Positions 35,240 through 45,899 are shown, counted from the stretch's first letter. The stretch is 64,000 nucleotides of DNA from Epiperipatus broadwayi (GCA_028023455.1 JAQFVV010006551.1:45001-109000), one strand, 5' to 3'. Made by a program: numbers and translations. Notes: a model not told the origin generated them from the letters alone.

Positions 35240-36060
35240 TTTTTCAAAAGATTATTAAAAAATGTTCAACTCGACATCACCATAAAAGAAAGGGAAAACA
35301 CATTCAACAAGACATTTGTGGGAAAGAATAAATCAAAAAAATAGCAAAAAATATATCCATGGATATTTATTGAGTCAAGCAGATTTTAGACTGAAGATAA
35401 TAGTATTGATAGAACTAGAAATCAGAAAATTTATTGTTCAAGTTATGACCTATTATTAGCATAATCTAGTATTAGAATTTTGTATAAATATAGATATATG
35501 TGTTTCAATGTGTCTGTGAACATGGATAGCATAACATGATAATATAGTGATATTTGTTGTTTATGATTCTTCTTATTATTATACATCCTCAATAGAGATG
35601 TTCATAAATGAAAATTGCTTATTCAACTCCAAGGAAAAAAATACAAATCTATGCAAAAAAATTATATCCCACATATGGATTATGCTAGTCTAATTATCTG
35701 CTTACTTCATTTTTTGTGATGCTGTCTTTTAACTATAGAAAACTTTCCTTTTTGAAATACTTCAACATTATATATAATTGTAGCTTTTAAGTATATTCTA
35801 GTTCTCTGCCATATATTTTGCAAACAAACTAATTAACATTATGCTTATTTGTATGCCTTTGAGGTAATCATTATAATAGAAATGTGATCTATTTTCCCCC
35901 AAAAAGGATGCTCTAATTTGCTATAAAATACTTATTTAGGAAGTCTTATATTGTCCATTTAAATTGCATATCTAACAAAGTGTGATTTCCTAATGGTATA
36001 TTCTATAATAATCACATCCAGAATACTCTCTTATTTTTCTTTTTCACTTTCTTTGCATAT
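35240..36060. other. Non-coding AT-rich stretch
   Basis: No gene, RNA or element boundary is recognised. Confidence 0.4.
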
Positions 36061-36069
36061 CTTCATATA

Positions 36070-36280
36070 ATCATATATATATATTGCTTATAACACTTCT
36101 TTCATATACACTTCAATGCAAACAAATTTTCTTAAACTTCTTTATTTTCCTTACAGTTTCGACTGTCCAGCAGTCTTCATCAGAGCTCTAATCTTCTTCT
36201 CTGCTTTAAGAAAATTTGTTTGCATTGAAGTGTATATGAAAGAAGTGTTATAAGCAATATATATATAATCACATCCAACA
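36070..36280 (-). mobile_element. Small palindromic element around a hammerhead (family E)
   Basis: About 65 bp (TTGCTTATAACACTTCTTTC ... AAATTTTCTTA) at 36080-36135 is repeated almost perfectly inverted at 36208-36265. The ~75-bp centre is a minus-strand hammerhead core. (TA)n runs flank both ends. Confidence 0.75.
36152..36186 (-). ncRNA. Hammerhead core (family E)
   Basis: The minus strand reads AGCT, CTGATGA, an extra A, stem II GACTG-CTGGA-CAGTC, GAAA, CTGTA. Stem III could be AC-T-GT with cleavage after A. Stem I is short (CT/AG) and then mismatched, so efficiency as a monomer is doubtful. All catalytic core bases are present. Confidence 0.6.
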
Positions 36281-36877
36281 AATTAAAGAACATATTGATT
36301 AACTTATGAACTTGAAATTACATTTTAGAATTTTTTAAAGCCCCCTTAAATTATTTCTAATGCTTTTGTGTCAATGACAGCATGCCCAAATAAAATAATT
36401 AAAATAAGCTTATTTAGTTGCAACTATTAGTTCTCTTTGATTAAATATCCTATTTTTAAACTTGTTTAAAGCAGAGAATTGGAGATGACATTCACTTTAA
36501 TATTATTTCCATTTTATATTTATAAAACTACCATGCTATTTAATCAAGAAACATCTACAATGTGGTTTTATAAAGTTAATATAATAAGCAGTTTCTCATA
36601 CTGCTGTAAGAAAAGTATTATTTTTATATAATTATAATTCCAAATTTGATTTCTTTTATTATAAGCATTATTCTCATTATGTCTTATAATATTTGTATAA
36701 AAAATTAAAAAAAATATAACTACATAATTAGAAAAAAAGGTGGAATAAAATTACTTTTGTTTAGAATAGGTTTAAACTGAAATCAGTTGATTGCTTTCTG
36801 ACAATCAGTTATTATAGATCATTTCCAACCTTTTTATACCACTTAACAATATTATTTTTACACTAAAACTTTACTCT

Positions 36878-36912
36878 TACAGTTTCAACTGTTCTGCAGT
36901 CATCATCAGAGC
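36878..36912 (-). ncRNA. Hammerhead core (family E), left arm
   Basis: The minus strand reads AGCT, CTGATGA, extra T, stem II GACTG-CAGAA-CAGTT (last pair G-U), GAAA, CTGTA. Core bases are complete. Stem I is weak. Confidence 0.6.
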
Positions 36913-37757
36913 TACACTATCCAAATATATAATCATACAATTAATATATTTTATACACTTATTTATATACATAATCAAAAACATACATCTTAATCTGACC
37001 ATTATAAATAATCATTTTCCATTTTATTATTCTGCTCTTAACTAATTTTATTTTTTTATTTATATTATTTTATTATTAAATTATTCTAAATCTTTTTATT
37101 ATAATTTTAAAACTTTAATCTTTAAATTCTGTTATTTAACCTATCATTTTATTAATATTATCTTTTTACTTATATTTACTTTTTTAATTTTTATTATATA
37201 TTTTAACTATTGACTTTTTTACATTACTAAATACTTATATCTTTATAATCCTATTTCCAAAAACCAATTGGCAAATTATCAAAAATGTAATGTGATGTGA
37301 TGCACTGTGACTTCTTATTTAGAATTAGGAATCGCTCATGCATTATGCCCAGAGAAACTGTTAGCCACTCTTATACTTGCTAAACAACTTTCTCTACCAT
37401 CATTTTCTTTTGTTTTATTTTAAAACTTTTTTATATTCAAATTATTATTAATAATAACAACAATAACTATTCATAAAATTATTGTCTTTATTCCAAAATT
37501 CCTATTAAGATTTGGTTTTATATTTTTAAACAATATTGCCTCTTAAATTTTTCTATCCCTTCTATTATTTGTATAATTAATCATTTTTATACTATTATTT
37601 TCAAACGTATAACCTGCATCTAATGAATGCAAATAAATATGATAATAAAATGGAAAATGAGTATTTATAATGGTTAGGTTAAGATGTATGTATTTGATTA
37701 TGTATATAAATATGTGTATAAAATGTATTAATTGTATGATTATATATTTGGATAGTG

Positions 37758-37796
37758 TAGCTCTGATGATGACTACATGACAGTTGAAACTGTAAG
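37758..37796 (+). ncRNA. Hammerhead core (family E), right arm
   Basis: The plus strand reads AGCT, CTGATGA, T, GACT-ACATGAC-AGTT, GAAA, CTGTA. Stem II has four pairs with one G-U. Core bases are complete. It is the inverted partner of the motif near 36.89 kb. Confidence 0.6.
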
Positions 37797-38636
37797 AGTA
37801 AAGTTTTGGTGTAAAAAAATAGTATTGTTAAGTGTATAAAAAGGTTGGAAATGGTATGGCATGTAAATATAGAAATCAATACATAAATAATTGTATTATT
37901 TCCATAACCAGTTATTACAATAAAATAATTTTGCTTTTTATTATTGTAAAATGATTTACAATAAGAATTATAATATCTTTTTAAAAAGTAAAAAAAAAAT
38001 AAAACATAGCCATAATTTGCAATAAATGGAGAAAATTTAGTTATTCTTGCTGTGTGTGGTACAAAATACTGCTAAATACCTCAAATGGAGCACAAAACTT
38101 ATATTATGTCAGCCAAAATCATGCTAATTTGATTTTTTGCAAAATTATAGACTTAACTAGGATGGTACTAAAATAGGCACCTGTTCAATTTAAAAACATC
38201 TATGAAATTAAAGCATATAAAAATTATAGCAGTATCACACACTATTTGTAACCATTACAGGTTAAATCAGTTTATATTCTCATGTTGATAACCAACCAAA
38301 CTTTCTTCCATCACTGGATAATAAGGGATGACTTTTTGAACATTAACATTATTAAACCAAAGTCTTCATATGTTGCACTCAAAACAAGATCATTTTTGAA
38401 CTGAATAAACCAGAACAATTATCAATATTCTGCAAATCCAGAATTTAAAAAAATGATATATTTATTTTAGTTTTTAATTGTATATTTATTTTATTTTTAA
38501 TTGATTCAAAATAAAAATTCTACCATTAAACCTGCAACATATCTTGATCCCTATTTTTATAAGCTTCTTATAAATGGTTTCAAAAATTACCATCATAAAA
38601 ATGAAAACCAATGTTGAAGCAAGTACACATTCTTGA

Positions 38637-39122
38637 CATCACATGACTACCACTTTTTATGCTTGTGTATAGTTGTTGTTACAACAAGCAAAACTCACTA
38701 TACGTATTGCCACACACAGCAAGCTAGAGTAATCAATGTATGCCAGAAAGCTTGTGCATAAAATCCCCATCTAGTGCCTACTCATCCAATATCCCCAGAC
38801 TAGTTTCTGGCTTGTGATTGTATAAGCTAATGGGCTTGGATTGAAGACATTAAGGTGTTTTCAGTTTAACACTCATAGTTTTGTAGTTAAGTGGAGATAA
38901 AAAGGTGTCTGATGGAGGATTGCATTAGATCCTAAGATCTAGGTGCAGTGCTCTCAGATCCAAGGTTCCTCACTGACGAAGGCCACAAGTCAGAAACTAG
39001 TCTGGGGATATTGGATGAGTAGGCACTACATGGGGATTTTATGCACAAGCTTTCTGGCATCCATTGATTACTCTAGCTTGCTGTGTGTGGCAATACATAT
39101 AGTGAGAGTTTTGCCTGTTTCA
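38637..39122 (+). mobile_element. Family A ribozyme element with 12-bp target duplication
   Basis: ACACATTCTTGA at 38625-38636 and 39123-39134 flanks a 486-bp insert within the LINE. The insert begins and ends with inverted family A ends (GCAAAACTCxCTATA). It carries a complete plus-strand hammerhead at 38958-39016 and a truncated minus-strand one at 38785-38818 (CTAGTTTCTGGCTTGTG only). Confidence 0.85.
38958..39016 (+). ncRNA. Hammerhead ribozyme, type I (family A)
   Basis: Order: ATCC, AAGGT, TCCTCA, CTGACGA, stem II GGC-CACAA-GTC (one G-U), GAAA, AC-TA-GT, C (cleavage), TGGGGA, TATT, GGAT. Both stem I segments pair. All invariant core positions are present. Confidence 0.8.
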
Positions 39123-39609
39123 ACACATTCTTGATTGACACCAATTTTCATTTGAAATGCTCAATTTTTTACCTATTGTGATAATACTTATTTCATCATG
39201 GAAACATTTCATAAGGCAAATAAACTCTCAGGAACAACCAATTGATCTCTGTTATGATTGGATGAAAACTATTCAACAAATTCCTTGACATACTTTTTCT
39301 GTAGTGGATAACAATAATAGTCGAAGATAATTACTGCAATCTTGTCTATTGACTGTACCTTTAAAACTTAGACCAATAGAAGCATCCCTAAAATCAGATG
39401 CTATAACTTCATTACATAATAATTGAAGCATTACAATATTGTTATCAGTCATTTACATAATCATATCAAATCAATGAAGTAAAAGTAACAATTTGTTTTA
39501 AAGATATATTTTACTTAATTTATCATTAAGATATATTAGTATGAAAAACCATATATATGCATGTAGTGTTGATTAATTAGTAAATGGGATCACCTTTATA
39601 TATAAGAAA

Positions 39610-39810
39610 TTAATACCACAACCAAGCTGTATTATGTGTGACAACCAATCAGATCAGTTCTGCAGACTGAATGAAAAAATAATAGTAAATTTGTCCAGGC
39701 AACTACTAATTAAATTTCAGGCTGGATAGGTTGGCTATTGTTTTCATTCAGCCTGCAGAACTAGTCTAGTTTGTTGTTGCATAACAATCCAGCTTGCCTC
39801 TGGATTTAAC
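39610..39810. mobile_element. MITE with ~65-bp imperfect TIRs
   Basis: CAAGCTGTATTATGTGTGAC and GTTCTGCAGACTGAATGAAA on the left are matched inverted on the right (TTTCATTCAGCCTGCAGAAC, ACAATCCAGCTTG). There is no coding capacity. A separate ~100-bp inverted repeat (TGTAATGTTTTGAGATTAAC and its inverse) follows at 39893-39989. Confidence 0.6.
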
Positions 39811-39999
39811 TTTGTATATATAATGATGATTCTATTTATTAATTAATTTACATGTATATTAACAATTAAAAATATTAAATTTAAATATATATGTAATGTT
39901 TTGAGATTAACTTATTGCAGCTATCTATTTATATTAGATATGCTCTCTAGCATTTGACAATCTCAAAACATTACATAAATATATTTAGCACAATACTGT

Positions 40000-42150
40000 A
40001 TATATATATATATATATTGTACCGCTTATGAAAAAGTGATCCACATGAAACTTTTGTCTAAAAATTATTAAAATAAAATTCTCATAAAACAACATAAAGT
40101 TTTAAACTTGATTAATAAATAACAAAATCACTAAGCTGTCCATAAATAATTGAATTAAAGCATCTCATAAAAAAAGTGAAAATCTAAAAGAGTTTAAAAA
40201 GTTATTCATACAAATGTCATTTATTAATTAGAAGGGGGTAGAAAAAATATGACTTAGACAAGCTAAAAGTAGTTGATTTTCAAATAATTAAAAATATATC
40301 TTTTCATTTAAGTTAAAGAAAAAGAAAGGAAATCTTAAAACTAAAAGAAAAAAGAAATTTCTTTTTGTTTAAATTATTTATTAGAATATACATGTGCATA
40401 AATAACGAGTGATAAATGTGTGTGTGTTAAAAATATTAAAAAGAAAAAACAAATAAAATCATGTAATTGGAATGTATCTCAAAGATTTAAATATTGTATA
40501 CGCTCATAAGTGATATAAAAACAGAATTTGCAATGGCTACTAAGTAAAAAATCCACAAAACAACAAATTAGCAATGGCTACCAACTCAAAACAGGATCAA
40601 AATCTTATCAAAAGAATGTAATCAAAAACAGTGGATGAATTCCAACAACAGATATAGCTGGCGGACGTAAAAACCAATTAACAAAGTGACAACAGGTCAT
40701 CATATAAATAGTCTGGTTTTTCATTATTCAAGCAGTTGAGTTCACAATCAAGTTTAATTGAATTTAGACAATCAGTTAATCAATAAGTGAGCCTATCATG
40801 TATCTAGAATCAGTGTTTTCCAGGATTATGCATTGCTAACAGCCATTCAAATCATACAACTTTGCTCCAGCCCTTAGTCTAATGGAAGATTAACAATTTG
40901 TCCTGAAAAAGTGATGCCTGCTTAACAACTTGAAAAACTGCCAGGGATATCTAACTATCTTAATGGAAAATTTGCACATGAAGCAGCAAACAGAAAAATT
41001 CAATGTTCAAATACTATAGGTCATGAATAACTTTTGTCATGTCTGATAATAATGTAGACATTGTTTAACCTTGAAGCCTCCCATGGTCAGTTAATAAATG
41101 AATTCTACAGCATGCATAAAGAAATATTGATGTGCATGTTTTTAAATGCCATGTATTATTTAATGCTTTTGTTATTGTATGAATTCAGAGTGTGTGCATG
41201 ATCATTATATAAAAATACCATTGTTTATGTTAGTTAAAATTTATAAAAGTAGTTAAAATTAGAAATGATAAGTGTTTAGTTAAAATAAATTATCTTTAAA
41301 ATTTAATATTTGTCAGTCAATTTTTTTACCACTAAATGAAGTAACAGTACATTGCATTCCTTTTGATTGAGCTAGTTGGGATATATTTGATGCTGAATTA
41401 GTCTGCCAATCATTCAAAGTGCATAATTTATCTTTGGGTAACTGACTGGCACCCGGGGTTTACTCCAAAACAAAAAAGTGCTTTGAATGATAGGTGTTGA
41501 ATTTTGAAGCTGAGGAGATTAATTATATATTTTTATGTATAGCTCTGGCTTGGTCACAGGTGCCCCCTGGGAATTATTCTTCTCTGCCCAAGGAGCCATG
41601 GTGGCATAATATTTAAATTGCATTGGTGTAGATCAAATATATATAAGTTATAATTGTATCATATTTTTGTATAAAAAGAGTCTTATAGCTTTGCTTTTAT
41701 AAGTATTTTATTTAAAGAGCAAAAGTGCATGAAGAGATTTTGTTGCCTCCCTTCAGTGATCAAATAGAAAACACATCATCCAGTTCAATATATTATAACG
41801 GTCGGATAATGTTAGACTCTTACCATATCTGCCATACAGGGCACCACCAGGCCATTTGAACCTGGAAAATTTATATAGTAGGCAGATACATAAGTTAAGA
41901 AAAAAAATGTTTATATATATTTTATTCTGACCATCAGCCCAAGTCACTAGCTCAGCGAGATGCAGAGATTTATAAAATATAAACTTGTTTAAAAAATATA
42001 TATTAATAAAAAAAATGGAATAAGCCACTGCCAGTAATTAACACACAAAACATTTATTAATGCACATATAAATAAAATTGAGGAATAAAATTTCTTTAGA
42101 TTTTAATATCAATTTTTAAATTTAAATTATTATTTTAAACTATTCACATA
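40000..42150. other. Mostly non-coding stretch, no recognised gene
   Basis: A (TA)n run lies at about 40000-40020. The region 41380-41620 is richer in G+C (CTGACTGGCACCCGGGGTTT, GTGCCCCCTGGGAATTATTC), and the 91-codon minus frame at 41753-42028 has no recognised protein character. I cannot assign these to a known element. Confidence 0.4.
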
Positions 42151-42169
42151 GATGGACATTTTAATAAAT

Positions 42170-42490
42170 TTTACTTTAGAATGTTGGGTATAGATAGGCT
42201 ACATAGATTACTCAGTCAAAAACATTTCAAAATAAACATAAATCATCAAAATATAAAGTCATTGATGTAATTGCAGAGGGAAATTTACAATAAACCCAAT
42301 GGCATTCATCATAAGATGCCGCATTGACACTAATAACTTAAAAGATACTCGAATATATACATTTTTAGATACTCAACATGAGGTATCATAATTACAGAAT
42401 ATCTATATATTCCAATCAAATATGAAAATAAAAAAAACATAATTAAACATTAACGAATCTATGTAGTCATCTATACCCAACTTAAATTTA
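42170..42490. mobile_element. Palindromic MITE
   Basis: GTTGGGTATAGATAGGCTAC at about 42184 pairs with its inverse near 42448-42482 (AATCTATGTAGTCATCTATACCCAAC in two parts). The interior of 230 bp is AT-rich and lacks a frame or a ribozyme core. Confidence 0.5.
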
Positions 42491-42895
42491 ATGCATTTAA
42501 ATTTAATCAATAAATATTTTTAAAAAAATGGAAATGATTAAGTCAGCAAACTCCAAAGTATAAAAATTAAACATTAATAAATGATTTGAAAAGTCAGATT
42601 AAAGTTCATTTTAAAAGATTTAGGTTTAGCTTGTCAAATCTTGAAAGTTCTTAATTATTAGTTTTTTTTTAATTTTTCAGTTATATCTCTTTACAGTAGA
42701 AAGGTCCCGGTTCCTGGTGTCATTTCCCACAAAGTCTTTATTTGCAGACTGGTCTATCTAAAGGTGGCCTTAGCTGGTTCAATCCTGGTATTATTTTATT
42801 TGGGTCTGCAACAGTACCATTCATAATTCAACAGTCATTTCATTTGAAATAAGTGAGAGAGGATGACAAGTGCGTCTTATCGCCCTTCTCACAAA

Positions 42896-43019
42896 ATCAA
42901 GCTGGAACTGTCCTTAATTTCAATATTTTTCTTTTTATACACATTGTCCGGATTCACCGAATAATCAATCATTTTCATTAGGGTCCGAGCATTTGTTTCT
43001 GCTTCTATTGGATATTCTG
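42896..43019 (-). CDS. Candidate internal exon of an unidentified host gene
   Basis: The minus strand has a pyrimidine tract and AG (TTTTTTTCCCGCTCTTAAG), then an open stretch encoding EYPIEAETNARTLMKMIDYS and VNPDNVYKKKNIEIKDSSSL, and then a good splice donor (TTTT|GTGAGA). The stretch is richer in G+C than its surroundings and has a balanced amino-acid composition, unlike the AT-rich noise frames. It is only about 41 residues. I do not recognise the protein. It could also be part of an old transposon. Confidence 0.35.
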
Positions 43020-43049
43020 CTTAAGAGCGGGAAAAAAATCTTTAATTTT

Positions 43050-43490
43050 TATCTATATCTTTCATCTGACTTTTTAATTATATAAGATTCCCAAGGGCTG
43101 GTTTGCTTTTCGATAATTAATAACACAATCATTTCCATTTTGAGATTTCAGGAATTAATTAATACCTGTTTCTATTTTTACTTATGTTACTTTTTACTAA
43201 AATATTCTATATTTAGATCTTTTATCTTTTTTTTTTTTTTATATAAAAAAGTACATTCAAATACTTTTTATTAATTTATTAAAAAAAAAATACTTTTAAA
43301 GTTTTGCATCTGTGCAAATATATATACATGCATTGAACAACTCTTTTTAATTTTAGCTTTTAGTTTTTTATTTACGAACTTAAAAAAGTTTTTATTCTAA
43401 TTTTAAATTAATGTAACTGCATATTATATACCGTTACAATATATATATATAATATTTAAATATATGTATATTGTCTATACTAAACTTATT
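43050..43490. other. Non-coding AT-rich stretch
   Basis: T-rich runs near 43220-43280 and (TA)n near 43440. Nothing else is recognised. Confidence 0.4.
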
Positions 43491-43497
43491 GTAATTA

Positions 43498-43690
43498 TAA
43501 GGCCTTGAACTCAAAATTGCAAATTCTCCACAGCTATCCATTTAATCTTATACAACTGAAAGATATAAATACGTACATGTGAAAAATATAAATGATCTCC
43601 AATATATGTATATCATACTGAACCAGCACTCATCAGTTGCTCCAGATCACCATCTCCCACACATACATACAATCACTGATCAGTTTACAT
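43498..43690 (-). mobile_element. Family D ribozyme element, partial
   Basis: It starts with a diverged family D end (GGCCTTGAACTCAAAATTGC) and contains ACATGTGAAAAATATAAATG, as in other copies. It is cut on the right before the second inverted end, where PLE sequence begins at about 43.7 kb. It carries a hammerhead-like motif at 43594-43648. Confidence 0.6.
43594..43648 (-). ncRNA. Hammerhead motif (family D), one core base mutated
   Basis: On the minus strand: GATC outer strand, CAA, CTGATGA, stem II GTGC-TGGTTCA-GTAT (with G-U pairs), GATA where GAAA is expected (A14 to T), stem III-like ATACATAT, cleavage A, TTG, GATC. The core change should inactivate it. Confidence 0.5.
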
Positions 43691-43727
43691 TAAGATAGCA
43701 TATCTTCAAACTTTAATGGACATTAAA

Positions 43728-44010
43728 TTAAGGAGGCAATTTTAATAAATAGGAATAAAATGAATATAATTAATAGACAAGCAGCTAACATTAAAATTCA
43801 GGATTTATAGGATTTGAGTTGGTAGCATTTGCTTCCATTTTGTTTTTGAATTTAATGGCAGTTGAGGCAGGTTAAGGAATTAATCAAACATACTTCTGTG
43901 GATTGAAAGACTGTGTATAATAATTTATTACCATTATATTTATTATTTTAATTGTTATTACAATAGTTTTTTTAATTAATGGACATTTTGTTTGTATTAT
44001 ATATATATAT
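43728..44010 (+). pseudogene. PLE GIY-YIG C-terminus and 3' tail fragment
   Basis: The frame from 43728 gives IKEAILINRNKMNIINRQ and AANIKIQDL before a stop at about 43810. This nearly equals the end of the frame at 21.95-22.02 kb. The tail (TTTGCTTCCATTTTGTTTTT, ACTTCTGTGGATTGAAAGA) is also shared and ends in (TA)n. A scrap of the same tail is at 56762-56810. Confidence 0.7.
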
Positions 44011-44147
44011 GTAAAAAACAAAAAACAAGTTAAACTTGCTAACGCTTGTATTTATGATCAATAGATGGCATTTTACCAAAAACACCATCAAAGCGTATGT
44101 TTCTTTACATAAACGTCAGAGTAAGCATTCACTATCTCTTTCATTAG

Positions 44148-44204
44148 TTCCACCCTCAGATCATGATTTCAAGCTGATTTGCTATCATCAGTGAAGGATA
44201 GGAA
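44148..44204 (-). ncRNA. Hammerhead ribozyme, type I (family C)
   Basis: On the minus strand: TTCC, TAT, CCTTCA, CTGATGA, stem II AGC-AAATCA-GCT (closed by a U-U), GAAA, stem III ATC-AT-GAT, cleavage after C, TGAGGG (pairs fully with CCTTCA, one G-U), T, GGAA (pairs with TTCC). The core is complete. The sequence is unrelated to family A, so this is an independent family. Confidence 0.78.
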
Positions 44205-44711
44205 TAAGAAACTAGATCTAAACACTAAACTCCGAGCATTTTATGAAACAATTTCTATTCAGCTTGCAAGCATGAATCTTTTAGACACGTAATGTCTTCA
44301 AACTCAGCATAGCAAGCCAGATAGCTATATAGGTCTGTTATCAGTTCAGTTTCACCACATAGTAGAAGCCTCTGCAATATATATCATTGCAAGAAAACTT
44401 CAAAGGTAAACAAACATACACTTTGACAGTGTTTTTGGTAAAATGCTATCTATTGATCATAAATACAAGCGTTAGCAAGTTTAATTTGTTTTTTGTTTTT
44501 CATAAATGTACCTTTGAAGTTTTCTTGCAATGATATATATTGCAGAGGCTTCTACTATGTGGTGAAACTGAACTGATATCAGACCCAAATAGCTATCTGG
44601 CTTGCTATGCTGAGTTTGAAGACATTACATGTCTAAAAGATTCACGCTTGCAAGCTGAATAGAAATTGTTTCATAAACACTCAGAGTTTAGGGTTTAGAT
44701 CTAGTTTCTTA

Positions 44712-44768
44712 TTCCTATCCTTCACTGATGACAGCAAATCACCTTGAAATCATGATCTGAGGGTGGAA
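44712..44768 (+). ncRNA. Hammerhead motif (family C), stem II damaged
   Basis: The plus-strand partner of the motif at 44.15 kb has TTCC, CCTTCA, CTGATGA, then CAGC-AAATCA-CCT. The single change G to C in the distal strand disrupts stem II. GAAA, ATCATGAT, C, TGAGGG and GGAA are kept. Confidence 0.6.
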
Positions 44769-45199
44769 CTAACGAAAGAGATAGTGAATGCTTACTGTGA
44801 CGTTTATGTATATACGCTTTGACGGTGTTTTTGGTAAAACGCCATCTATTGATCATATATATATATATATCAGAAGCCACTGTACAGCATTTTTAATTTT
44901 TGAAAGGTTATAAATAACAAAGTTTATTTATTCAATTGTAAAAAAGATAATTATTTAATATTTATGAGAGGAAAAACAGTTTAAAATTTAATCATTATGA
45001 TAAAATTTTACTAATGTGACATTTTTTAAAAAAATTCATGGAACATAATGTAGTCTGTGAAAGGTTTTTCATTATTATAAGTAACACATGGTATTAAAAC
45101 AGGCAACCCTCTCCATGCAGTAGTGCCACTCAGTGCAAGCCAGAGTAAACAATGGATGCCAGAAGGCTTGTGCATAAAATTCCTATCTAGTGCCTACTT

Positions 45200-45258
45200 A
45201 ACCAATATCCCCATACTAGTTTCTAGCTTGTGGCTTTCATCAGTGAGGAGTCTTAGAT
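45200..45258 (-). ncRNA. Hammerhead ribozyme (family A)
   Basis: The minus strand has TCCTCA, CTGATGA, stem II AGC-CACAA-GCT, GAAA, AC-TA-GT, A (cleavage base A, still NUH), TGGGGA. The outer stem I pair is weakened (AACC instead of ATCC). Stem II carries a compensated change relative to other copies (GGC/GCC to AGC/GCT), which argues for selection on the structure. Confidence 0.7.
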
Positions 45259-45691
45259 CTGAGAGCACTGTATCTAGATCTTAGAAACTAATTCAACTCT
45301 CCAGCAGCCACCTTTTATTTCTACTTAACTACAAAATTATCAGAATAAAATTGAAAACAATAATATTTTCAATGCAAGCACATTAGCTTATATAGTTATG
45401 TAGGTTTGAACTCAGATCAGTGCCCATACATTTTGGTGTTTTGGGTTCTTTAATAACATATCCACCACCACTAAATATCACATAATCACCATTTCTGATG
45501 CTTGCTCATAACTGTTATTAAAACAGGAAAATCTCTCCATACAGTAGTGCCACTCAGTGCAAGTCAGAGTAATCAATGGATGCCAATTGTGTTTTCAATT
45601 TTATTCTCATAGTTTTGTAGTTAAGTGGAGATAAAAGGTGGCTGCTGGAGGGTTGCATTAGATTCTAAGATCTAGGTGTAGTGGCTCTCAG

Positions 45692-45750
45692 ATCCAAGTC
45701 TCCTCACTGATGAAAGCCACATGCTAGAAAATAGTCTGGGAATATTGGAT
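45692..45750 (+). ncRNA. Hammerhead motif (family A), stem III altered
   Basis: Order ATCC, TCCTCA, CTGATGA, AGC-CACAT-GCT, GAAA, ATAGT (ACTAGT expected), C, TGGGAA, GGAT. The second stem III pair is lost by C to A. The other parts are kept. Confidence 0.6.
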
Positions 45751-45899
45751 GAGTGGGCACTAGATAGGGATTTTATGCACAAGCCTTCTGACATCCATTG
45801 ATTACCCTGGCTTGCACTGAGTGGCACTACTGTATGGAGAGTTTTGCCTGTTTTAATAACAGTTGTGAGCAAGCATGATGTTTAGTGGTTTAAAACATG

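Larger units (their letters stand above)
36826..37850. mobile_element. Inverted pair of family E ribozyme units
   Basis: About 230 bp at 36826-37058 (CCAACCTTTTTATACCACTT, ACTAAAACTTTACTCTTACA, ATATATAATCATACAATTAA) recurs inverted at about 37620-37850. A 560-bp AT-rich centre without coding frame separates them. One hammerhead core lies in each arm, facing away from each other in transcription sense. Confidence 0.75.
38270..39430 (-). pseudogene. LINE reverse transcriptase fragment interrupted by a ribozyme element
   Basis: Minus-strand frames read DASIGLSFKGTVNRQDCSNY and LLLLSTTEKVCQGI (about 39330-39420), the region before the RT catalytic core of RTE/L1-like LINEs. After the insertion they continue as CVLASTLVFIFMMVIFETIY and KIGIKICCRFNGRIFILNQL (about 38500-38635), matching GCVLAPTLFS...GIxIxxRxDGxLF. 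The insertion at 38637-39122 splits the gene. Many stops mark it as old. Confidence 0.65.
44030..44865. mobile_element. Family C ribozyme element, inverted dimer
   Basis: The words ACGCTTGTATTTATGATCAA, ATAGATGGCATTTTACCAAA and the body up to AAGAAAACTTCAAAGG (about 44036-44407) recur inverted at 44500-44855. An extra inverted end segment sits in the middle (44420-44485). Each arm carries one hammerhead. (TA)n runs flank both ends. The arms are about 95% identical by eye. No reading frame is present. Confidence 0.8.
45095..45885. mobile_element. Family A ribozyme element, inverted dimer
   Basis: The left unit starts near 45098 (AGGCAACCCTCTCCATGCAG) and carries a minus-strand hammerhead. The right unit ends near 45855 (GGAGAGTTTTGCCTGTTTTA) and carries a plus-strand one. 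The flanks ACACATGGTA and ACATGTGGTA are similar but not identical, a possible decayed target duplication. An internal start-like segment (GAAAATCTCTCCATACAGTA) recurs near 45527. Confidence 0.75.

Noticed and set aside
38943-39134. 63-codon plus frame
   Set aside because: It overlaps the hammerhead and family A sequence and has no protein character.
40440-41000. Possible degenerate gene in a slightly GC-richer plus-strand stretch
   Set aside because: Stops occur in all frames every few codons, and no motif or repeat boundary could be found.
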